Source of the DNA: Rhexocercosporidium sp. MPI-PUGE-AT-0058
Taxonomy: Eukaryota > Ascomycota > Leotiomycetes > Helotiales
DNA length: 64,000 nt
Reading direction: 5' to 3'
Assembly (NCBI GenBank): GCA_020746875.1
Contig: JAGTJL010000008.1
Location: 310,001-374,000, forward strand
In this document: positions 55,142 through 64,000 of the stretch, in pieces
Position numbering within the stretch: position 1 is the stretch's first letter
Layout of the letters: each line of letters opens with the position of its first letter
Notes under the pieces: model-generated
Databases searched by the model: none
What the model was told of the DNA's origin: nothing
The model's input: the letters and a program-made list of their open reading frames with translations, nothing else
Made by a program: the position numbers and the translations under genes

Positions 55142-57589
55142 TTAGAGTTCAATTAGAGCCTCCTCAACCTTAGGTTGTGGGGCGTGGTGAGGTGCAGATG
55201 GGAAGGACTCCTGCGTATACCCACCATAGGTTGGGCCGGCGGGTTGCCAGGGTTGTTGCTGGGCTGGAGCTTGTTGCTGTTGCTGAGCTTGCCAGTATGG
55301 AGCTTGCTGTGGTTGCTGAGGAGGCGGAGCGTACTGCTGTGGTGCTTGCTGTTGCGGAGTAGGAGCATATTGCTCTTGCGGCTTTTGGGGTTGTCTTGCC
55401 GTCTGTAGCGGGGAGACCGGTTGTTGGTTTGTAGATTGATATTGCTGGGGCGATTGTTGAGTTTGTGGGTATTGTGGTTGCTGTTGCTCTGGAGCTTGCT
55501 GCGGCGGTGCTTGGCCGGGAGTGTTGTAATAGAAAGCTGCGTTGGGATCGGCAGCAGGTGACACTGCAGGTTCCGAAGGCCCATACCCAGTGGGTGGTTG
55601 AGAAGGCACATTCATGGGTGTTTGTGGAGGAGCGTTCATGGGCGGAGCTTGCTGAGGTGGAGCACTCTCCGGTGGGTAGGATGGTTGCTGAGAAGCATAT
55701 GTGGTGGAGGGATCTGAAGGTTGCCAGCTCCCCGTTCTCTGGGGTTGTGCTGGCTGCTGCTGAGGTGGATATTGTCCATAGTTCTCCTGTCTCTGCTCTG
55801 GTGCAGGGTATCCCGCAGCTGAAGCCCGGTTGTTATACTGCTGATACTGTTGCTGAGGTTGTCCATACGAAAAGGTTGATTGTGGTCGCGCATGAGGTTC
55901 CTGGGGAGTATTTCCCGTGTAGTAATTTTCAGCACCTCCAGAAGTGCTCGGCAGATTAGGAGCAATTGATGGGTACATATTCGATGTTGGCCTCTGACTT
56001 TGAGAAGGTACATTGTACCCACTAATACTGTGCTGGTTGTATGTATTCGATAGGCGTTCCTCCAACATACGATCATAATACCTCACCACCGTCGACAATT
56101 TGGCATGGAGATCTAGAAGAGTGTCTGTATTCGTCAGTGCATGTCTCTGACCAAATCCGCATAAGCCTACCATGTTTGCTCATAGTCTCTCCATATGTTC
56201 GGGCGAGCTTTGGTCGGAGCTTGTTGATACCCTCATACAATTCTTGGATTTGAGGTTCCCTGAGAATAGTCCCGGGAGGTTGAGTCTGCAAGCGGTCCAC
56301 AAGGGTTGAGAACAAGTTAATGTTTTCTGCTTCCACCGGGGTAAGTTCATAGTCGTTCTTTGGCAATGGGGCGATTCCGGATGGAGCTGCACCAGATGAT
56401 GCTTGCTCCTTCATCGTTGCAGAGTGCTTCTTCTTTTGTTCCTCCATATCAGCCAGAGACGCAGCGATGGCGGCTTTCAGATCGTCGTCTTCCTCTTCTG
56501 CAGGCTTGCTGGCAGAGCTTTTGGGCGGTTTGTTTGTAGTCGCGGGAGTAGGTGTGGGTTGGATCTTTGCTTGGGGAACATATCCAGCTCCTGCATGGCC
56601 GTTGACTTCCTCCAGACTCATAGCCAGTGCTCTTTGAATGTCCTCATCAAACGTAGATTCGATTCGTGCACTTCGAGGTTGCATGGAACCGCTGGGACGA
56701 TGTTGCTTCAGTGGAGAGCGAGGAGATGCAAACGAACCCCCCTTCGACGACTTATCCGTTAACTTGATATAACAGCCATCATCCACCCGAACTGGCTGCA
56801 CAATTCCCAGGTGTGGAAGAGGTAGGACTTTGGCGGAGCATTGCTGATCAAAGACATTACCACAATTGCGGCAGTGGTGCTTTCGGTTTGTGAAGCTGAA
56901 GGCCGTTCTACATCGCATGCACACGTCCGAGTCTGTCCATTCCGGGGGCTATCCTTTTGTTAATTTCGAATAAAGGGACCATGCTGGATACTTACTGCGT
57001 TGCTGAGTAACATGCTCTTTGCGACATCGACCTTGGGCGGGAAGTGGAAGCCATCTCTCTGCAATTCCTTGTATGTCTCTCCGATGTACGATAGTTCACG
57101 CTGTCCTTCCGTAGCGGTCGCCCATGTTTGAATCAATTCCAGGATCTTAGCCTTGACCTCTTCATTGACCGCCGCCCCGCCGTATGCCTTCAGGAGCGAG
57201 ACCAGGTTGTCCATAAATTCCCTGGAAGCTATTTCCGCGAGGAAATGGGATCCGCCATTCTTCACACATGTATCCGTAAGCTGTAGGAACCTGATCAGTA
57301 TTTAACCCTAGAAGTTGTCGAGCAGAAACTAACGTTGAGTGCGCTCAGTTGGAAGTTCGGATTCTTGTTGCCTATGCGCCGTTTGAGCGACCGCATCGCC
57401 TCCTTAGATCCTACCGTCTTCGACCGTATGATATCGGAGATCTCGAGATTGAGGGCGATATCTTCGCTGCCATCTGTTAGTTGTAGTCCCCTTCGCGGCG
57501 AAGTGGTGCAGTGCTCACAGCGAGCTTGACGTAGCCTTGTCTATCTGCTCATCGAACTGCGAAGTGGAGGCAAACCATCCTGCCATCAT
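55142..57589 (-). CDS. vps27: ESCRT-0 subunit Vps27/Hrs (VHS, FYVE, UIM domains)
   Basis: Binds ubiquitinated membrane cargo and PI3P on endosomes and recruits ESCRT-I. Five exons: 57589-57519, 57466-57334, 57280-56996, 56948-56171 and 56124-55142, with introns of 42 to 53 nt, give 749 aa. The VHS domain (about 1-150) has the [17 protein letters not shown] box. The FYVE finger starts at about 164 ([10 protein letters not shown], then RKHHCRNCG). Two ubiquitin-interacting motifs follow: [14 protein letters not shown] (about 265) and [12 protein letters not shown] (about 320). A helical core with [15 protein letters not shown] comes next, then a long Gln/Pro-rich tail, and EEALIEL at the very C-terminus, a clathrin-box-like end. 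ATG at 57589 is one of two adjacent ATGs. Divergent from the Doa4-like gene. Confidence 0.96.
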
Positions 57590-58804
57590 GTTGCGACACG
57601 CGTCACCGGAAGTTCTTGTCGATGTATGTATGCGATATTCGAGTTGTGTTTATGCGCGGGATGCTTGCGTTGTTCGATTCTTATTGTTGGGGGGTGGATT
57701 GAGGTGGAAGTTGGAGCGAGAGAGGGAGAGAGCTGCGTATGATGCGTATCAGGCACGATGGATGGGCAGGGCAGGGAAGGGCAGGCAGGCTGTGGAGCGC
57801 GGCTGCGGCTGCGGCTACCAGCGCTAGAGGTGGGTGAGTTGGGTTACAGGTATAGAGGATGCAATGTGATGTGACTGTGAGATACTTCTTTGAACTGTGA
57901 TCAAATTTCGAATATTGATTCAATATTCTTATTGAAACATAGATGTGCAACTACAGCATACTGCATCCAGAGAAAGAAATTCCTACACTATATTCACCTT
58001 CGCTTGGCCCTGGGTCTACTTTTGGTGTACTAAGTAAGTACAGGCCCGGTCTCCTGAGTCAACGAGGCTTACAGTCCGAACGTTCTTTGTTCTAAGAATG
58101 CCACCTATGCACAACCAATGTTGGATCTTTACACATGCATGAAGCAAAATAAAATTTTCTTCATCCCACAATCAATAGAAACATATAATTTTGTAGAGAT
58201 TCGAATGTTACTATTTGCCCCTCTAAACGAACCCAGCCAGTCCGGCCAGGAAATGCCTGACCAAAACCTCGGCTAGACGACTGGACATGACGACGGTTGC
58301 GCTGCCCCCTCACCCCTGCCACCACCACTGGACGGGACTGGACTACGACTACGACGCGGCTGGGCTGCCCTGGGCTGGGCGAGGCGAGGAATCGGAATCT
58401 CCTCCAGGAATGTTGAATTCCGCCCTAGGAATCAATAAAGGACGGACACAAACACAACCGACTACAATAACACAGTCGACCCCCTTCATTCCCGCTGCTG
58501 CGACCGACTCCTCCCAGCCTCTATCTCTACCTCTTGCACCCGAATATCCTTGAACCCGACGATGCACCTGGCCACCGAACCTTCTACAGTCAACCCAACC
58601 TTGAGAGCCTGACTTGCAATCTTGACCGGCCCCTCTACACCTTGAAACCCTGGAGATCGTTTAATTGACAAACATTCGTCACAGTTGCTTTCCAGGTTCC
58701 CTATTCTCGGAGAAACCGCCTCGACCCCTCCCAGACTCTCGCCACTTCCTCATACCTACGTCTACAATCGATATGCTCTAGGAGAGGATTCTACCCCACA
58801 CGAG
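57590..58804. promoter_or_regulatory. Divergent promoter of VPS27 and the Doa4-like gene
   Basis: 1215 bp. An ATG frame at 58287-58553 (88 codons, low complexity) lies upstream of the deubiquitinase start and could be an upstream ORF if the leader is long. No other feature is clear. Confidence 0.45.
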
Positions 58805-61800
58805 ATGAGTCCTGTTGCATCAGGTGGGCCTCCACACACAAGAGCGTCTTCGGTCCATGGAGGGCCAGTCAGTATGGCGTATGGCTCGAAAGGCAATGGC
58901 ACGGAAGGCCTGAAAGCAGTAAATCGGGTCTTCCCACATTTGGATGATCTGGTAGCGGTTGCGCCGGATGGAGAGATGCTACATTGGCCCATGCGGAGAC
59001 TATTGCAGGAAGGAGAGCTTTTGGCAAAGCAAGCAGATACCCATTTGGATTTCAGACGACCGGACGTGGCGCTACAAGAGTATATTAAGGCGACAATCAT
59101 TGCCGTGGAATATGTTCCGCGGCATAAGGATTATCCTTCTCTACAATCGGACCGAGGGGAGATGCATCGACTGTATGCTGGATTGAACAAACGGATCACG
59201 GCCCAGCATAGCAGGTTCGCAGAGGTCAAGGACATCATCAAAGAGAATAATGCAAGGAGCGGCGTGGAACCAGTAGTATCAAGATCTCATGCCCAGGTAG
59301 AGAACAACGGAGCTGCGGTCAACGGCCATAGTCGGACACAATCAGTTCCTAACGGACCGGCCAATGTCATAGCTTCCAACCCAAACCGCAAAAAGCCACC
59401 TCCCGTTCAACCGAAACCAAATGCTCTCCATGGAAATGCCATTCAGTCCTCAACGACATCTGGTTCAGGACAGGCAGACTTGGCTGCTAGATTTGCGCGC
59501 TTACGCAGTCCTGAGCCAAACGCTCCTGTTCAACAAGACCCTCGGATTAAGACACAACCCATTGTCATCCCAGGAAACGTCCAGAATTCCCAGTCGGCTT
59601 CTCCAGTTGCCAATGGATCCACAATCCGTTCTACTGGACCACGAGAATTCCCTACAGTCCCTAAAGCCATTCCACGCCACATCAAGATGCCTTTGGATGT
59701 GCAAATACCTTCAATGCCACGGGCTCCAGATGCGATCTACAGCCCAGCAAGTGGTGTAGAAAACCCGTCCGCTGTCAACTTGCCATCAAGCATTCGAACT
59801 TCATCCTACCAGACGAGTGGGAGGAAAAACTCAGCACCACCTGTATCACTAGTTGGGCCTACCCCCGATCTCAACGAGGGTAGGAGAGACTACTTTTCCC
59901 CAGCCCATACCATGAGTAATGGCGACTACGAACCAAAACCACCTAAACGTCAAGCTCCAGATCTACCAGGTGGTACCAGTATTACGGCAGAAGATCTTGT
60001 TCAATGCCTTCGCCAACCTTTCTCAATTCTCATCGTGGACCTCAGAACTCGCAGCGAATTTGAGAGTGGTCACATTATGGCCCAGTCTGTCATTTGCATT
60101 GAGCCAATGACTCTCCGAACAGGCGTGTCTGGTGAACAGCTTGGAGACACATTGGTCATTGGTTCTGATGTAGAGCAGTCCTTGTATGAGCGAAGGGCCG
60201 ATTTTGATCTGATTGTGTACTACGATCAGTCGTCTAAGTCAATCAACCCAGCAACCTCATTCACCAGAGACAGCAATAATACCCTGCGAGATTTCTCCGC
60301 AGCTGTGTACGACTATGGATACGACAAACGGGTGAAGAGACGTCCGATGCTTTTGGTTGGTGGCCTTGATGCATGGGTTGATTTGCTAGGTCCAAATTCC
60401 TTGAAGTCAACCACGAACGATGCACCGGCTACCGCAACAACAAACTCCAACCGTTCTCTAGGTAGATTTAATAGAGCCTCTGATCTACAAAGGAATGGGT
60501 TGAACCGTGCCAATACACGCACTTCGCGTCCGTTGACACAGGAAGAAGAAACCAAATGGGATTTGGCAGTGAGACGGGAGCCTGCTCCATCAAGCCCCAT
60601 CGCCGAAACGCCTTCCGAAGAGTTCGTTTATGCACGTACTCTCGAAGGCTTTCTGAACAAATATCCAGAAATGCCAGTCATCCAAGAATCTATGGTATCA
60701 CAAACTCCTGTACGAAATGCGCAAACAAGCTTGGACGAATTGGAAGGAAGCATACCACGACTTCCTACCCGTCCAGCTCCAGCACTACCCAGACAAAGAT
60801 CTAGCGGTATCTCCGATCGAGGTCCTGGTACGGTTACCTCTTACGCCTCATCAGTTTCTGGGGCCAGTTCTATTACACAGCTCCGAGTCTCGCCGGGACT
60901 GACAGGCCTACAAAACCCGGGCTATCTCTGCTACATGAACTCTGCAATTCAAGCACTGAGTGCGACCCCTTTTCTCCGAAATTTCTTGATGAACTTCCAC
61001 TATCCAGTCACACTGAAAGTACCGAAGCGGCAAGGTGAGACTACCGAGCCACCACAATTGATGACGAGGTTTCTTGGAAATCTGATTGCCCACATGTGGG
61101 GTGGTCAATACGACTTCTTATGTCCTACAACTCTTTGTGTAAGTCTCAGCAAGCCTAGGGCCTCAACTCAATAGTTGATTTCTAATTTTTTGATCGTAGG
61201 AATATACAATGAGCATTCGCTTCAAAGAACCAGGAAGCGAAGAAAGCCGAAATAAATGCTATGGGGGAGAGCGACAACAGCACGATTCCTCGGAATTTCT
61301 CCTCTGGTTCACAGACATTCTTGACGATGAACTCAATCCGGGGCGAGACATTTCCAACACCGCCGGACAGGGCGTAATTCCAGATAACCAAAAACGGCGC
61401 CTCAATACCATACCATTAGTGCAAGCCTCCATCGAGTCATTGACTTATCTCAGGGCAGGAAGATTGTCAATCTTTAATCAGCGCATGGACTCTCAAGAAT
61501 GCAATCAAACGATATGCAAGACATGCGGTGATGTAACGCGCGTTTGGAACTCTTTCCGACAACTCACTCTCGCCCTCCCTGACAAGCGAACTCGTACACT
61601 ACAGTCACTTCTTGATACCCAGTACGGGGCAGGCTCGGCTGAAGTGAGGACCGCCCTCGACTGCGATAGTGCTGCATGTGGGGGAGCCCGGAGAAGCAAA
61701 GACCTGATGAGGTATTTCACTCGTCTACCAGATTACTTGGTCATTACAATTGGTCGCTTCCTGGATGTCGGTGCTGGCAAAAACGAGGCCGTAATCACCT

Positions 61801-62117
61801 TCCCGGAGACCGGTATCGATCTCACAAAATACTTCTGTCCACCTGACGCAACTCCACCAAACACTCTGGACCGTGAGCACAGAGGACCTTTCAAGTATGA
61901 CGTTTATGCGGTGCAGCAGCATCAAGGCTCTCTCACCTCGGGGCATTACTGGACATTGGCACGCAGTCCGGATCTGCCTCGCAACAAAGATGGAGCTGGA
62001 GAGTGGCATAGATTCGATGATAACCGCGTCCAGCCTTGCTCGTACTCACGGACGCAGGAGCAGGCCACTTACATGGTCTATTTAGTGAGGCAGGGAACGG
62101 ACATGCCCAGATCTTAA
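58805..62117 (+). CDS. Ubiquitin-specific protease with rhodanese domain (Doa4/USP8 type)
   Basis: Removes ubiquitin from cargo at late endosomes, recycling ubiquitin. Two exons, 58805-61138 and 61200-62117 (61-nt intron), give 1083 aa. I took the ATG at 58805; the frame opens earlier only at a TTG. The N-terminal helical region (about 35-140) resembles the USP8 dimerisation/MIT part. A rhodanese-like domain spans about 393-530 (IVDLRTRSEFESGHI ... MLLVGGLDAWVDL); the active-site loop reads YYDQSSKS without Cys, so it is inactive, as in Doa4. The catalytic Cys box is GLQNPGYLCYMNS (Cys about 709): the family Asn-Thr before Cys is Tyr-Leu here. RQQHDSSEFL, a Cys-rich zinc-binding insertion (CKTC, CDSAAC) and SGHYWTL (His about 1026) complete the fold. 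Divergent from VPS27, its pathway partner. Confidence 0.93.
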
Positions 62118-63484
62118 GACTGCAGCTATCAAGCTGCAGCTTGAAATTCTGTTGAAATAGCACGCTTCGATTTCCACTTTTTGAAACCTCAAAACACCGT
62201 CTCCTACATCACCTCTCCGGGCGTTCTTAGCATGAAGTTCAAGTTCAAAGCGGCGTATCCATTATGACAGGAGTATTGGAGTATGGGACGAATGGCGTCG
62301 AATTGGAGTTTATCATTTCACACAATTTTTTCACAGAACAGCACAATTTTTAAAGCAAGCGAGGGTAGCGGGATAGGATAGGCAGGTTTGGGTTTGGGCT
62401 GGGTTGGTCTGAATAGCATTCGGTTCGATGCGATTTGATTCATGGTTTCTTGGGATTCAGAGTATTCTCCCCATCTCGAATCCTATTGCATTTTTTTACA
62501 ACCCACATTTCCAGTGCGGTTCTTCTATCTGTTCTAACATTTTGCGCATCTCATACCCCCCCTTTTTGGAATTGGAGAGACAGCTTGAATGAATGAAAAT
62601 GAACTTTAGCTCTATCCCGTTTTCCTCTTTTCTCATGTGAACAATATACTGCAAGCTCTTTCCAAATGCTTTGCGTGGAGGATAGGCGAAGGTATCACAT
62701 TAATTAGTTCGCGAGGTCACATTGGGAACCGCATTCTTCTCAACAGCTATTTCTTGGGAGAGAGGGTGGGGGGCGCAAATTCTTAGTTCTCAAACACCAA
62801 TTCTCTCGGACCTTGAACAAGACAAGACAAGAAGAGTAAGTATTTGTATTTGACAAAGAACACTACGATCAATAATGAAGTCAACTCTCTTGCGATTTGC
62901 AAGAGGCCGAGGAAGCTCTTGTTTCGATGACTATATATCTAGTTTCCTTTCCGACTGCGAGATACAAACTCTACTAGTCAAATACCAGACCCATCTCCCC
63001 TCCCTGGTTCATAACCAGCCACCCCTCCTCTAGCACAATTCGCGCGCCCCTGCGTGGGCTAGCTATCCCCTTCGGTATGGGGAATTTCCACTAGGCTGCC
63101 ATCTATGTGAACCTTCGAAGCGCGGGGCGCAATATACTTCGATACTCTGGTATAGAGGGTGAGAGGAAGTTGCAAATGTTCTTTAGGCATTTTGAGGAGG
63201 AGATGGGAAATGTTAGGAGGGGGGGGGGGGGGGGGGGTGTTCAGGTGAAGGAAAGCAACAAAGGACAGTGTTTGACATCTACATCTCAACTATTTACTCA
63301 AACTAGTGCAGTATATGTAAATGATCTAGACACATGTTCTATTTCCCTGAGAACACTGCCGCTGTTGAGAGTCATGACATTCGCTGAAGATAGCTGTCAA
63401 ACCCGAGTCGTAAGCGAGCATAGAAAACAACATAGAAAACAAGACTCATTAGGATGTAACTATCAAAAGGTCACAACAACTAAT
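62118..63484. other. Spacer between convergent genes
   Basis: No gene seen. A 19-G run occurs at 63219-63237, with a purine-rich approach. The open frames around 63059-63760 run antisense to or beside the GST-like gene and lack motifs. Confidence 0.4.
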
Positions 63485-64000
63485 TCACAGGACACCATCT
63501 TCCCACCTAGACATATTTGCCAGCACCTCCTTACTCGGCTTCTCATCCTCTTCCAAAACAGCACTCTCCCTCCCCCCAAAAACCCTTACAAACTCCTTCA
63601 GTCTATCAAACCTCATAACGACCTCTCGTCCATAAACATCCACCACCATCTCCCCTTCCACCCGTCCCAGAAGATCAACCCCATAACACACCCTCGTAAA
63701 CTCAAAGAACTGATACAGCACGATCTCCGCCACACTCGGTCCCCTCCCTCCCCTCTCTAGATGGTCGAACGACCTTCGGTCCTGGAACCAGCTCTCCACG
63801 GTATACAGATCGCGATACACCCATCTGAGCATCTCTTTCGCGCCTTCGGGGTACGGCATAGTTCCTGCTCCTGTCCCGAACATACGGACAGGGTTCCAGG
63901 CGACGAGGAGTTCTTCCGCGAGGGTTAGGAGTTCCGTCTCTCGCGCTTGGGAGAGCGCGTCAATGCCTCGCATGGGGTATTTTGAGAGCGGGAAGCCATT
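63485..64000 (-). CDS. GST-like protein, C-terminal part; 5' end beyond the window
   Basis: The frame stays open from the stop at 63485 to the right edge (64000), so the start lies outside; the ATG at 63973 is internal. The visible 172 residues are mostly helical, with PSVAEIVLYQFFEFTRVCYGVDL, which resembles the conserved helix (PS-hyd-AD...) of the glutathione S-transferase C-terminal domain, and a mixed charged tail. The N-terminal thioredoxin-like half that binds glutathione must be to the right. Other helical families could give a similar picture, so the call is tentative. Confidence 0.5.
   Translation of the reverse strand, partial: NGFPLSKYPMRGIDALSQARETELLTLAEELLVAWNPVRMFGTGAGTMPYPEGAKEMLRWVYRDLYTVESWFQDRRSFDHLERGGRGPSVAEIVLYQFFEFTRVCYGVDLLGRVEGEMVVDVYGREVVMRFDRLKEFVRVFGGRESAVLEEDEKPSKEVLANMSRWEDGVL

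Noticed and set aside
63107..63760. 217-codon plus-strand open frame
   Set aside because: Runs through a 19-G tract and antisense to the GST-like gene; composition is not protein-like.
1..64000. CRISPR array, bacterial operon or prophage
   Set aside because: No regularly spaced repeats; genes have introns and fungal architecture throughout.

Overview
The window is nuclear DNA of a filamentous ascomycete fungus. Genes are monocistronic on both strands and are broken by short introns (about 42 to 220 nt, mostly 45 to 80) with GT...AG ends and CTNAC-like branch sites. Leaders are pyrimidine-rich. The intergenic tracts hold AT-rich transposon wrecks whose stops and C/T differences look like repeat-induced point mutation (RIP). 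A leotiomycete (Helotiales-type) fungus is my guess from gene content, but this is inference only. Many exon joins were worked out by eye; each was checked for GT/AG ends and a continuous frame.

Layout. 1-12 kb: copper P-type ATPase, a small secreted or GPI-type protein, a wrecked kinase, tRNA-Gln with an intron, an MFS transporter, a frameshifted basic-protein fragment and a small Cys-rich protein. 12-25 kb is an accessory, repeat-rich tract: a decayed inverted repeat, an ankyrin relic, two abutting MITEs, a second wrecked kinase, a RIP-mutated mariner transposase, two solo LTRs with intact target-site duplications, an apparently intact kinase, and a third MITE. 25-42.6 kb: an aldehyde dehydrogenase, a divergent pair of a DUF7708/STAND-like protein and an AAA+ ATPase (the latter with a 4-nt microexon), a PTR2-type peptide transporter (first coding exon only 4 nt), a secreted GPI-type carboxylesterase, a doubtful orphan gene, and a protein with a possible ADP-ribosyltransferase-like domain. 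42.8-44.9 kb: a 2.06-kb RIP-wrecked Fot1/pogo transposon with 52-bp TIRs and a solo LTR nested inside. 44.9-47.8 kb: no recognisable gene. 47.8-64 kb is conserved housekeeping territory: ER chaperone BiP/Kar2 (HDEL), translational GTPase Hbs1, ESCRT-0 subunit Vps27, a Doa4-like deubiquitinase divergent from VPS27, and a GST-like gene cut by the right edge.

How the genes relate. VPS27 and the Doa4-like deubiquitinase both act on ubiquitinated endosomal cargo and face away from each other across 1.2 kb. BiP (ER folding) and Hbs1 (ribosome rescue) are ordinary quality-control genes. The middle of the window is where novelty concentrates: the kinase family with two dead copies and one live one, the DUF7708/AAA+ divergent pair, the possible ADP-ribosyltransferase gene next to the pogo wreck, and layered young insertions inside old RIP-mutated DNA.
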